This document shows, one piece after another, positions 1 to 9,489 of a stretch of 64,000 bases of DNA. Numbering within the stretch: the stretch's first letter is position 1; the number at the start of each line of letters is the position of its first letter. The notes beneath the pieces are model-generated. The model saw only the letters and a list, made by a program, of their open reading frames with translations, did no database searches and had not been told where the DNA came from. Location of the stretch: positions 62,001 through 126,000 of the forward strand of contig CAVQWS010000026.1 in NCBI GenBank assembly GCA_963717725.1, read 5' to 3'. This stretch comes from AC-32 sp963717725 (GTDB taxonomy: Bacteria; Actinomycetota; Thermoleophilia; Gaiellales; Gaiellaceae). Both the position numbers and the translations under genes were made by a program.

Positions 1-592
1 GCTCGGTCCAGGCGACGCCGACCTCCACGTCGCCGAGCTCGATCTCGGTGGGCTCGAACCCGGGGACGAGCGCCTGCAGCATCCGCTCGCAGCTCTCGAC
101 GTCGCGGGCCATCGGGCCGGCGTGGTCGTAGCTCGGCGCGAGCGGGAAGCAGCCTTCGATCGGCACGAGCCCCCAGCTCGGCTTGAAGCCGGTCACGCCG
201 CAGCAGGCGGCGGGGATGCGGATCGAGCCGCCGGAGTCGGAGCCGAGCGCGGCGTCGGCGAGCCCGGCTGCGAGCGCCGCCGCCGAGCCGCCGCTCGAGC
301 CGCCTGCTACGCGGCCGGGGTAGCGCGGATTCGGCACCGGGCCGAAGTGCTCGTTCTCCGAGGTGGTGCCGTAGGCGAACTCGTGCAGATTGGTCTTGCC
401 GACGTTCGCGTAGCCCGCCGCCTCGAGCAGCCGCACCGCCGCCGCGGTCTCGCGCGGCACGTGGTCGGCGAACAGGATCGAGCCGTAGGTCGTAACGAGC
501 CCGGCCGTGTCGAATAGGTCCTTGACCGCCAGCGGGACCCCCTCGCCCGGCTGCTCCGGGCGGGCGAGGAAGATGCCCTCGGGCGCGCTCAG
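1..592 (-). CDS. amidase (amidase signature family), 3' part beyond window
   Basis: This is the N-terminal ~197 residues of an amidase-signature hydrolase, which cleaves amides with a Ser-cisSer-Lys triad; GatA belongs to the same family. The leftward translation contains the early Lys motif (PLAVKDLFDTAG), YGSILFADHVP, a KTNLHEFAYGTT block and the glycine/serine signature GGSSGGSAAALAAG with downstream SDSGGSIRIPAA, which holds the nucleophile. The gene runs off the left edge. Its start is unclear: the frame opens with a CTG overlapping the stop of the small membrane protein gene, and I see no ATG or GTG there. No GatB or GatC neighbour is visible, so I infer a catabolic or general amidase. 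It may be co-transcribed with the oxidase operon, but a functional link is unproven. Confidence 0.85.
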   Translation of the reverse strand, partial: MSAPEGIFLARPEQPGEGVPLAVKDLFDTAGLVTTYGSILFADHVPRETAAAVRLLEAAGYANVGKTNLHEFAYGTTSENEHFGPVPNPRYPGRVAGGSSGGSAAALAAGLADAALGSDSGGSIRIPAACCGVTGFKPSWGLVPIEGCFPLAPSYDHAGPMARDVESCERMLQALVPGFEPTEIELGDVEVGVAWTE

Positions 593-714
593 AAGACGGC
601 GAGGTAGATGAAGCCGACCGCGAAGGTGAGTGCGACGAGCAGCACGAAGAGCCCGAACAGCGCCAGGCCGATCTTCGTGTTCTCGCGCTCGAACTCGGGC
701 CCGTGCTCGCTCAT
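589..714 (-). CDS. small single-pass membrane protein in the oxidase operon (41 aa)
   Basis: A 41-residue protein with a charged N-terminus (MSEHGPEFERENTKIG) and one hydrophobic helix (about residues 17-40). Its ATG overlaps the ctaB stop codon (TGATG), so translation is probably coupled. Size, position after ctaB and single helix suit a small accessory subunit or assembly factor of the haem-copper oxidase (compare subunit IV or CcoQ-type peptides), but I do not recognise a family. The coupling and hydrophobic pattern are seen in the sequence; the role is inferred. Confidence 0.7.
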   Translation of the reverse strand: MSEHGPEFERENTKIGLALFGLFVLLVALTFAVGFIYLAVF

Positions 715-1898
715 CAGAGCAGCGGGTCGACCGCGAGCGCCACGAACAGCAGCGCCAGGTAGAGGAGCGAGTAGCGGAACAGCGCGCCTGCGCGGGCAGT
801 GGTGGTCTCGCGCCGCAGCCGCCAGGCGAAGCGCAGGAAGACCGCTCCGAGCAATACGGCTACGGCGAGATAAGCCACGCCGGCCGTGTGCCACGCGAAC
901 GGTAGCAGCGTCACCCCGACGAGCACGAGCGAGTACCAGACGATCTGCCTCGCCGTCTCGTCGTCGCCGCGGACGACCGGCAGCATCGGCACGCGTGCCG
1001 CGGCGTAGTCGCGCTTGATCACGAGCGCGAGCGCCCAGAAGTGCGGCGGCGTCCAGAAGAAGACGATCAGGAACAGGAACAGCGCCGGCAGGCTCAGGTT
1101 GCCCGTCGCCGCCGCCCAGCCGACGAGCGGCGGGACCGCGCCTGCGGCGCCGCCGATCACGATGTTCTGCGGCGTCGTCCGCTTCAGCCAGCGCGTGTAG
1201 ACGAGCACGTAGAAGAGGCCGCCGACGAGCGCGAGCACCGCGGTCAGCACGTTCACGAGCGAGGCCAGCAGCACGAACGAGAACGCCATCAACGCGAGGC
1301 CGAACTCGACGGCGCGCTCGGGCGTGACACGCTCCTCGGCGACCGGGCGGTGTCCCGTGCGGCCCATCAGCCGGTCGAGATCGCGGTCGAGCACGTGGTT
1401 GAGCGCGCTCGCGCCGCCGCACGCGAGCGCGAGGCCGGCCATCGTGACCGCGAACAGGCCGAGCGGCGGCACGCCTTCGGCGCCGACGAACATCCCGGCG
1501 GCTCCGGTCAGCAGCAGCAGGGTCATGATCCGCGGCTTCGTCAGCGTGATGTAGTCGCGCCAGGGCGCGGCCGGGACGGGCTCGCCGCGGAAGGTCTCGG
1601 CCGCGACGACGAGCGCCGCCGCCAGCGAGAGGCCGGCGAGCGCGAGGTGCGCGGGCTTCGAGATCACGAGCGCGGCCGCCAGGAACGCGACCAGCGCGGT
1701 CAGCGAGGGCACGAGCAGCCGGCGGTACTCGACCCAGGCCGCGGCCACGAGCGCCGTCAGCGGCGGCAGGGCGAGCGCGGCGAGGCCGCGGTGGGCGGCG
1801 CCGAGCTCCATTGCCCCGCTCACGACCGCGGCGCAACAGGCAGCGGCCGCGAACAGCGCGGTCAACCGCAGCCAGGGACCGGGGCGCAGCTCAGGCAC
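714..1898 (-). CDS. ctaB: protoheme IX farnesyltransferase (haem O synthase) with N-terminal CtaA-like half
   Basis: Makes haem O by farnesylating haem B for cytochrome c oxidase, in the membrane. The UbiA-type prenyltransferase domain covers about residues 113-394: it starts DYITLTKPRIM, has the polyprenyl-phosphate motif NHVLDRDLDRLMGRT (N167, D171, D175), and the second conserved block WTPPHFWALALVIKRDY (282-298). The protein is about 90-100 residues longer than usual CtaB. The extra N-terminus looks like four helices (about 12-30, 36-56, 62-80, 84-102) with a histidine opening helix 2 (H36 in AAHRGLAAL) and helix 4 (H84 in AHLALAGL), the layout of one half of haem A synthase CtaA. The start overlaps the end of ctaD by 8 bases. 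Confidence 0.93.
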   Translation of the reverse strand: MPELRPGPWLRLTALFAAAACCAAVVSGAMELGAAHRGLAALALPPLTALVAAAWVEYRRLLVPSLTALVAFLAAALVISKPAHLALAGLSLAAALVVAAETFRGEPVPAAPWRDYITLTKPRIMTLLLLTGAAGMFVGAEGVPPLGLFAVTMAGLALACGGASALNHVLDRDLDRLMGRTGHRPVAEERVTPERAVEFGLALMAFSFVLLASLVNVLTAVLALVGGLFYVLVYTRWLKRTTPQNIVIGGAAGAVPPLVGWAAATGNLSLPALFLFLIVFFWTPPHFWALALVIKRDYAAARVPMLPVVRGDDETARQIVWYSLVLVGVTLLPFAWHTAGVAYLAVAVLLGAVFLRFAWRLRRETTTARAGALFRYSLLYLALLFVALAVDPLL

Positions 1899-3531
1899 GG
1901 GCCTCCGCGATCCGCCTGCGCAGGTCCCGCAGCGGCCGCGCGCTCGTCACGTAGGGCACCTTGTCGAAGTTGTGCGCCGGCGGCGGTGAGCTCGTGTACC
2001 ACTCGAGCGTGTCGCCCAGCCACGGGTCGTTGACCGCGCGCGCGCCCGAGCGGTGGGTCTTGAGCACGTTCCAGACGAAGACGAGGATCCCGAGCGACAT
2101 GATCCCCGACCCGATCGTCGACGTCAGGTTGTACCACTCCCAGACGCCGCCGGAGTGGTACGTGTAGATGCGGCGAGGCATCCCGAGCAGGCCGAGCATG
2201 TGCATCGGGAAGAAGGTCAGGTTCATGCCGACGAAGATCAGCCAGAAGCTGGCCTTTCCGAGCGGCTCGCTCAGCATCTTCCCGAAGATCTTCGGCCACC
2301 AGTAGAAGAGCGCCGCGAAGAGCGCGAAGATCGAGCCGCCGAAGAGCACGTAGTGCAGGTGGGCGACGACGAAGTACGTGTCCTGGGCCTGCCAGTCGAA
2401 CGGGTAGGCGGCGACGAAGATGCCCGAGAGGCCGCCGATCGTGAAGATCACGATGAACCCGAGCGCGAACAGCATCGGCGTGTCGAAGTGCAGGTTCCCA
2501 CGCCAGGTGGTTGCCAGCCAGTTGAAGATCTTGATCCCGGTCGGCACCGCGATGATCATCGACGAGATCATGAAGAAGCCCTGCAAATAGCCCGGAAGTC
2601 CCACCGTGAACATGTGGTGGGCCCAGACGAGCATCGAATAGAAGCCGATCGCGATCGTCGAGAGGGCGATCGCCGTGTAGCCGAAGATCGGCTTGCGCGA
2701 GAAGACGGGGATCACCTCGGAGACGACCCCCATCGCGGGCAGGATCATGATGTAGACCTCGGGGTGGCCGAAGAACCAGAAGACGTGCTGGTAGAGCAAG
2801 GCGCTGCCCCCCTCGCTCGGGATGAAGAAGTGGGTCCCGGCCTGCCGGTCGAGCAGCAGCATCGTCAGGCCCGCCGAGAGCGCAGGCAGCACGACCACGA
2901 GCAGCGCCGCGTAGACCTCCATCGACCAGACGAACAGCGGCATGCGCATCCAGGACATGCCCGGCGCCCGCAGCCGTTGGATCGTGACCAGGAAGTTAAT
3001 CGCGCCGGCGAGCGAAGAGAGTGTCAGCACGTGCAGCGACAGGATCCAGAGGTCCATCCCGTGTCCGGGGGTGAAGGTTGCCTCCGAGAGCGGCGCGTAC
3101 CCCGTCCAGCCCGCGCGTGGGGCGCCGCCGGCCGAGAACCAGCTCGAGTAGAGGATGATCCCGCCGAGCAGGAAGAGCCAGTACGAGAGCGCGTTCAGGC
3201 GCGGGAACGCCATGTCCCGCGCGCCGATCATCAGCGGCAGGAGGTAGTTCGCGAGCCCGGCCCAGAACGGAACGATGACCAGGAAAATCATCGTCGTCCC
3301 GTGCATCGTGAACAGCTCGTTGTAGCTGTCGCGCGTCACGATGTGCTCGTTCGGCGTCGCGAGCTGCGAGCGCATCAGGAGGGCCAGAACACCGCCCGCC
3401 AGGAAGAAGACGAAGGTGGTGACGATGTAGAGAATTCCGATCCGCTTGTGGTCGACCGTCGTCAGCCAGCTCGAGACGCGGCCCTGCGAGACGACGAGCG
3501 AGAGAGGGGGACGCTCAGCCCTGGCCGCCAC
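1891..3531 (-). CDS. ctaD: cytochrome c oxidase subunit I (aa3 type)
   Basis: Catalytic subunit of the proton-pumping terminal oxidase. All metal ligands are visible: low-spin haem histidine H77 (FTMHGTTM) and H391/H393 (VVAHLHYV), CuB ligands H256 (FGHPEVYI, with cross-linked Y260) and H305/H306 (WAHHMFTVG). The K-channel region GYTAIALSTIAIGFYSM is present. I place the start at GTG 3531 because AAGGAG lies six bases upstream; this gives 546 residues, normal for the family. It overlaps the end of ctaC by 17 bases, and ctaB follows with an 8-base overlap. No subunit III gene is in the window. Confidence 0.96.
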   Translation of the reverse strand: MAARAERPPLSLVVSQGRVSSWLTTVDHKRIGILYIVTTFVFFLAGGVLALLMRSQLATPNEHIVTRDSYNELFTMHGTTMIFLVIVPFWAGLANYLLPLMIGARDMAFPRLNALSYWLFLLGGIILYSSWFSAGGAPRAGWTGYAPLSEATFTPGHGMDLWILSLHVLTLSSLAGAINFLVTIQRLRAPGMSWMRMPLFVWSMEVYAALLVVVLPALSAGLTMLLLDRQAGTHFFIPSEGGSALLYQHVFWFFGHPEVYIMILPAMGVVSEVIPVFSRKPIFGYTAIALSTIAIGFYSMLVWAHHMFTVGLPGYLQGFFMISSMIIAVPTGIKIFNWLATTWRGNLHFDTPMLFALGFIVIFTIGGLSGIFVAAYPFDWQAQDTYFVVAHLHYVLFGGSIFALFAALFYWWPKIFGKMLSEPLGKASFWLIFVGMNLTFFPMHMLGLLGMPRRIYTYHSGGVWEWYNLTSTIGSGIMSLGILVFVWNVLKTHRSGARAVNDPWLGDTLEWYTSSPPPAHNFDKVPYVTSARPLRDLRRRIAEARA

Positions 3532-4510
3532 CGCTTGCTCCTTGCGCGAAGCGCTGCCGGAGGTACGCGATCGTCGCGTCGAGCTGCTCCTGCGACCAGT
3601 CGTTGCCGACCGCGGGCATCTTCCCGGTGCCGTGGCGGATGATCTTGGAGATCCCGTTCTCGTCACCGAGCAGCGGGTTCTGCGCGATGCTCGGCCCGAC
3701 ATCGCCCTGGGCCGCAAGCCCGTGGCACTTGGCGCAGACGCCGACGAAGGTCTCCTTGCCGAGCGCGAGCTGCGCGTTTGCGCGCGCGTTCACCCAAGAG
3801 TCGTACTGGTCGGCCGGCAGCACCTCGACGTTGGCCAACATCGCCGTGTGCAGCAGGCCACAGAACTCGGCACATTGCCCGGGGAAGGTGCCGAGCTTCG
3901 TTGCGCGGAGGGTGAGATGGTTTGTCTTGCCGGGGATCGCGTCCATCTTTCCGCCGAGCGCGGGGATCCACCAGCTGTGAGCGACGTCGGCCGAGCGAAT
4001 CGTGAGCTTGATCGTGCGGTTGTAGGGGATCCGCAGCGTGTCCACCGAGATCGCGCCGTTCGGGTACGTGAAGTTCCAGTAGTACTGATGTCCCTCGATC
4101 GTGATCTCGTCCTTCGCCTGCCGTTCGGAGGCCGGGATGCTCGAGGTGGCGCCGATGTCCGAGACCTTCCAGAAGACGAAGCCGGAGATGAACGCGAGCA
4201 GGATCACCGGCCCCGCCGTCCACGCCAGCTCGAGCTTCGTGTGGCCGTGCACCTGCGAGCCTTCGATCTCTCGCGGCCGGCCCTTGCTGCGGTAGCGGAC
4301 GATGAAGATCAGCAGCGCCCCGACCACGAGCACGAAGATCCCGACCGAGATCGCGAGGATCAGCCAGTAGATGTCGCGGATGTTCTTGGCGTCCGGCGAG
4401 GCCGGGGAGACGGGCGCGAGCCCGCCGTTGCCCGCGAGGGCCGTGCCGGTCAGCACGAGAGCGAGCGTGACGCTGAGGACAAAGACGGACCGGCGCACAG
4501 GCGGTGGCAT
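3515..4510 (-). CDS. ctaC: cytochrome c oxidase subunit II with fused cytochrome c domain
   Basis: Accepts electrons through CuA and passes them to subunit I. From the ATG at 4510 the protein has 331 residues: a signal or first helix (8-27), two membrane helices (about 49-71 and 97-114), and a CuA cupredoxin domain with H178 (AHSWWIP), C213, E215, C217, H221 and M224 (GQCAEFCGLLHTAM). A C-terminal class I cytochrome c follows, with haem motif CAKCH (259-263) and likely axial Met298 (GKMPAVG). The fused haem domain makes this a caa3-type oxidase. First gene of the leftward operon ctaC-ctaD-ctaB. A longer in-frame start (GTG, 4585) is possible but would overlap the divergent gene. Confidence 0.95.
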   Translation of the reverse strand: MPPPVRRSVFVLSVTLALVLTGTALAGNGGLAPVSPASPDAKNIRDIYWLILAISVGIFVLVVGALLIFIVRYRSKGRPREIEGSQVHGHTKLELAWTAGPVILLAFISGFVFWKVSDIGATSSIPASERQAKDEITIEGHQYYWNFTYPNGAISVDTLRIPYNRTIKLTIRSADVAHSWWIPALGGKMDAIPGKTNHLTLRATKLGTFPGQCAEFCGLLHTAMLANVEVLPADQYDSWVNARANAQLALGKETFVGVCAKCHGLAAQGDVGPSIAQNPLLGDENGISKIIRHGTGKMPAVGNDWSQEQLDATIAYLRQRFAQGASGGGQG

Positions 4511-4520
4511 TCTACGAGGC

Positions 4521-4808
4521 GTGCCCGAACGGACGCGTGTGCAACTTCCGGTAGGGGTCGGTGAGACGTTCGAGGTCTTCGTCAACGGCGTCGTCCAGCA
4601 AGCCGGCCGGGACTACCGGCGCGACGGCGGCGAGCTCGTCTTCGAGCGGCAGCTGGCCCGCGAAGGGCGGCTCGGCTTCTGGCGCTGGCTGTCGCTCTTC
4701 CTCGGCGTCGCGGGGACCTACCGCCAGAACGACAGCGTGGACGTCGTCTACCAGCGGGACGGTCGCCGCATCGTCGCGACGAGCCTGCCGCTCGAGCACG
4801 AGGACTAG
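4521..4808 (+). CDS. conserved hypothetical protein (95 aa)
   Basis: A 95-residue soluble protein starting at a GTG only 10 bases from the divergent ctaC start. It reads VPERTRVQLPVGVGETFEV, then FVNGVVQQAGRDY and a GFWRWLSLFLGVAGTY segment that is aromatic but too short for a confident helix, ending in a beta-rich DSVDVVYQRDGRR tail. Predominantly beta by eye. No family is recognised. Codon usage matches its neighbours, and its stop codon overlaps the stop of the convergent gene by 4 bases. Confidence 0.6.
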   Translation: MPERTRVQLPVGVGETFEVFVNGVVQQAGRDYRRDGGELVFERQLAREGRLGFWRWLSLFLGVAGTYRQNDSVDVVYQRDGRRIVATSLPLEHED

Positions 4809-4993
4809 GCCGGGTCGGGCAGCTCGACCGCCTCGCCGTCGACGAGCACGCGCTTCTCGTCGAGCTCGTTCGCCATCGCCCAGCGCGCGATCGCGATCAG
4901 AACCGCGTCGAGCTCGTCGTCGGTGCTCCCCTCGACCCTGACCTCCCAGCGCTCATCGTCGATCGGGACGACGTCGGTGCGGGCGAAAGGCAC
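4805..4993 (-). CDS. conserved hypothetical small protein (62 aa)
   Basis: A 62-residue acidic protein (WEVRVEGSTDDELDAVLIAIARWAMANELDEKRVLVDG) with a beta-alpha-beta look. The GTG at 4993 is the only standard start. The frame stays open and protein-like for about 25 codons upstream without an ATG or GTG, so the true start may lie further up at a rarer codon. It converges on the gene at 4521. No family recognised. Confidence 0.5.
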   Translation of the reverse strand: MPFARTDVVPIDDERWEVRVEGSTDDELDAVLIAIARWAMANELDEKRVLVDGEAVELPDPA

Positions 4994-5093
4994 CAGGTCG
5001 CTGACCAGCTGCGTGGCGGCGCCAGCTGTCGGCGCTTCGATACTGATGGCGGGAATGGCGGCCCCTCTCGGCGGCGGAGGAAACCAGGGTACC

Positions 5094-6428
5094 TCAGTCC
5101 GTCAGAGCCAAAACCTCGTCGAGCACGTCGAGGCCCTCGTCCAGCTCCTCGCGCGTGATCGTCAGCGGCGGCGCCACCACGATCACGTTCCAGTGGGTCA
5201 TCAGGTAGAGCCCGCGCTCCATCGCGGCTTTGACCAGCTTCGCCACCGGCGCGCCAGCCTCGCCGGCCGCGTTGAACGGCACGAGCGGCTCGCGCGTCTC
5301 GCGGTCCTTGACGAGCTCGATGCCCCAGAAGAGCCCCTTACCGCGCACCTCGCCGATCGACGGGTGCCTTTCCATCAGCTCGCCGAGCCGCGCGCCGAGC
5401 ACCTCGCCCATCGCCGCCGAGTTCTCGACGATGCCCTCCTCCTGGAAGGCCTCGATCGAGGCGATCGCCGACGCACACGCGAGCACATGGCCTGAGTAGG
5501 TCAGCCCGCCCGCGAAGTACTTGTCCTGCACCCAGTCGGCGAGCTTCTGGTTGATGATCATCGCGCCGAGCGGCACGTAGCCGGAGTTGATCCCCTTGGC
5601 CACGGTCATGATGTCCGGCACGACGTCCCAGTTGTCGACGCCGAACCACTTGCCGGTGCGGCCGAAGCCGGCCATCACCTCGTCGCAGATCAGCAGGATC
5701 CCGTGCCGGTCGCAGACCTCGCGGATCGACTGCAGGTAACCGTCGGGCGGGACGATGATCCCGTTCGTCCCGACGATCGTCTCCATGATCACGGCGGCGA
5801 CGTTCTGCGGCCCCTCGTACTGGAGGATCTCCTCGAAGTGCGGCGCGCCCGTGCAGACCGGGCACGGGTCGGGATGGCCGGCCGGGCAGCGGTAGGTGTA
5901 CGGGTCGAGCATCCGCACGACGCCCGGGATCCCCGGCTCGGCGGGCCAGCGGCGCGGGTCGCCGGTGAGCGTGATCGCGCCGCCGGTCGCCCCGTGGTAG
6001 GAGCGGTAGCGCGCGACGATCTTGTGGCGGCCCGTGTACCAGCGCGCCAGCTTGATCGCGTTCTCGTTCGCCTCGGCGCCGCCGTTTGTGAAGAAGCTCA
6101 TCGTCAGGTCGCCCGGCGTCACCTCGGCGAGCAGGCGCGCCAGCTCGGAGCGCGCCTCGTGCGCCATCGGCGGTCCGATCGTCGTCAGCTTGTCGGCCTG
6201 CTCCATAATCGCCGCGACCACCTTCGGGTGCTGGTAGCCGATCGAGACGTTGACGAGCTGCGAGGCGAAGTCGAGGTAGCGGTTGCCGTCGGCGTCCCAG
6301 AAGTAGCGGCCCTCGCCGCCCGTCACGACGAGCGGGTTGAGCTGGTCCTGAACCGACCAGGAGTGCAGCACGTGCTGCTTGTCGAGCTCCTGGATCCGCT
6401 TCGCGTCGAGCCCTTCCGAGACGGCCAT
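5094..6428 (-). CDS. class III PLP aminotransferase, probable beta-alanine (or taurine) : pyruvate type
   Basis: A fold-type I omega-aminotransferase of 444 residues. PLP lysine is K278 (TVAKGINSGYVPLGA), with the D249 region CDEVMAGFGRTGKW and phosphate-binding TNGGAEANENAIKLAR (114-129). Next to dihydropyrimidinase, a carbamoyl amidohydrolase and a semialdehyde dehydrogenase, the likely job is turning beta-alanine into malonate semialdehyde. A cysteine-rich insert CPAGHPDPCPVC (181-192) is unusual and might bind metal. The start is supported by a TAGGAT box exactly 6 bases before the ATG, suggesting a leaderless transcript. Taurine or 4-aminobutyrate as substrate cannot be excluded. Confidence 0.88.
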   Translation of the reverse strand: MAVSEGLDAKRIQELDKQHVLHSWSVQDQLNPLVVTGGEGRYFWDADGNRYLDFASQLVNVSIGYQHPKVVAAIMEQADKLTTIGPPMAHEARSELARLLAEVTPGDLTMSFFTNGGAEANENAIKLARWYTGRHKIVARYRSYHGATGGAITLTGDPRRWPAEPGIPGVVRMLDPYTYRCPAGHPDPCPVCTGAPHFEEILQYEGPQNVAAVIMETIVGTNGIIVPPDGYLQSIREVCDRHGILLICDEVMAGFGRTGKWFGVDNWDVVPDIMTVAKGINSGYVPLGAMIINQKLADWVQDKYFAGGLTYSGHVLACASAIASIEAFQEEGIVENSAAMGEVLGARLGELMERHPSIGEVRGKGLFWGIELVKDRETREPLVPFNAAGEAGAPVAKLVKAAMERGLYLMTHWNVIVVAPPLTITREELDEGLDVLDEVLALTD

Positions 6429-6474
6429 AAAACGATCCTAGCGCTAGTCTGCTCGTGACTCGAAGGAGGCGGAG
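6429..6474. promoter_or_regulatory. divergent promoter with 10-bp palindrome
   Basis: The 46 bases between the divergent aminotransferase and mmsA genes hold a perfect palindrome, CTAGCGCTAG (6438-6447), overlapping the putative leftward -10 box TAGGAT (6435-6440). The rightward side carries the mmsA ribosome-binding site AAGGAGG. A repressor site controlling both catabolic directions is inferred. Confidence 0.45.
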
Positions 6475-8003
<1,529 letters not shown>

Positions 8004-8007
<4 letters not shown>

Positions 8008-9413
8008 GCGATCGCGCTCTTCGAACGCAGTTCTTCGCCGAACTTCGCGCGAGCCACGTACTGGCCGATCCCGGGCGAGGCGACCAGCTCGTCGCCTTCG
8101 ACGAGCACGTTCCCGCGCAGCAGCACGACCTCGGGCGTGCCGGTCACCTCGGTGCCCTCGTACAGGTTGTAGTCGGTCTTCGAGTGCTGGTTCGCGGCCG
8201 TGATCGTGTGCTTGCGCTCCGGGTCGAAGATCACGAGATCGGCGTCGGAGCCGACCGCGACCGTGCCCTTCTTCGGGTAGAGGCCGAACAGCTTCGCGGG
8301 CGAGGTCGCCAGCAGCTCGACCATCCGGTTGAGTGAGATGCGGCCGGCGCGGGCACCGAACTCGTGGATCATGTGCAGCCGGTTCTCGAGGCCCGGGCCG
8401 CCGTTCGGGATCTTCGAGAAGTCGTCCTTGCCGAGCGTCTTCTGGCCGTCGAAGAGGAACGCGCAGTGGTCGGTCGAGATCGCCGAGAGCGCGTCGGTGC
8501 GCACGGCGTTCCAGAGCACGTCCCAGTTCGACTTGTCGCGGACGGGCGGCGAATAGACGTACTTCGCGCCCTCGAAGTTCGGCTTCGCGATGTCGTCGAG
8601 CGAGTTGAAGAAGTACTGCGTGCAGGTCTCGCCCCAGACGTCCCAGCCGGCCTCGCGCGCGCGGGCGATCGGCTCGACCGCCTCGCGGCACGTGACGTGG
8701 ACGACGTACAGCGGAGCGCCGGCGACGTGCGCGAGCTGGATCGCGCGGTTGGTGGCCTCGCCCTCGGCCTCGGGCGGCCGGGTCAGCGCGTGGTAGAGCG
8801 GCTCCGTGTTCCCCGCCTCGAGCGCCTGCCGCACGAGCACGTCGATCAGGTCGCCGTTCTCGGCGTGCACCATCACGAGCGCGCCGGTCTGGGAGGCGGT
8901 CTCCATCGTGCGGAAGAGCGTCTCGTCGTCGACCATCAGCGCGCCCTTGTAGGCCATGAAGAGCTTGTAGGACGTGATGCCCTCGTCGGGCAGCGTGGCC
9001 AGCTCCTCGAGCGAGCCGCCGTCGTGCAGGTCGGTGACCGCCATGTGGTAGCCCATGTCGATCACCTGTTTGCCGGCGGCCTTCGAGCGCCAGTCGGCGA
9101 GCGCGTCCGCGAAGCTCGAGCCCTGCGGTTGGATGATGAAGTCGACGTGGGTGGTCGTCCCGCCGAAGGCGGCCGCGGTCTGGCCCGACTCGACGTCGTC
9201 GATCGTGACCGTCCCGCCGAAGGGCATGTCGAGGTGCGTGTGCGGGTCGACGAGGCCCGGCAGGACGTACTTGCCGCTCGCGTCGATCACCTTGTCGGCG
9301 CTGACGTCGAGCGACTCGCCGATCAGCGACACGGTCTCGTCCTCGACGTAGACGTCGGCGACGTAGTCGTCGGCGGCGGTGATGATCCGGCCGCCCTTGA
9401 TCAGAACTGACAT
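8004..9413 (-). CDS. hydA: dihydropyrimidinase / D-hydantoinase
   Basis: A cyclic amidohydrolase of 469 residues that opens dihydrouracil or hydantoin rings to N-carbamoyl amino acids. The binuclear metal site is complete: H58 and H60 (DPHTHLD), carbamylated K150 (TSYKLFMAYKG), H183 (MVHAEN), H239 (VVHVTC) and D315 (ISTDHCAF). GAGGAGG lies just before the ATG. It follows the ABC importer genes on the same strand, separated from them by a strong terminator, so it probably has its own promoter. With the M20 hydrolase, aminotransferase and MmsA it forms a reductive pyrimidine pathway lacking only its first enzyme. Confidence 0.93.
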
Positions 9414-9454
9414 CGGGGCCTCCTCGTCTCGCTCGCCGCGAATCTAGAGGAAAC

Positions 9455-9478
9455 CGGGGCCTCCCGGAGGAGGCCCCG
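9455..9478 (-). terminator. rho-independent-type terminator after the ABC importer operon
   Basis: A perfect 10-bp GC-rich stem (CGGGGCCTCC) with a 4-base loop, followed on the minus strand by GTTTCC. It lies between the binding-protein gene and hydA and would end the importer transcript. The short T run makes it of moderate strength. Confidence 0.75.
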
Positions 9479-9489
9479 ATCGAACTGCC

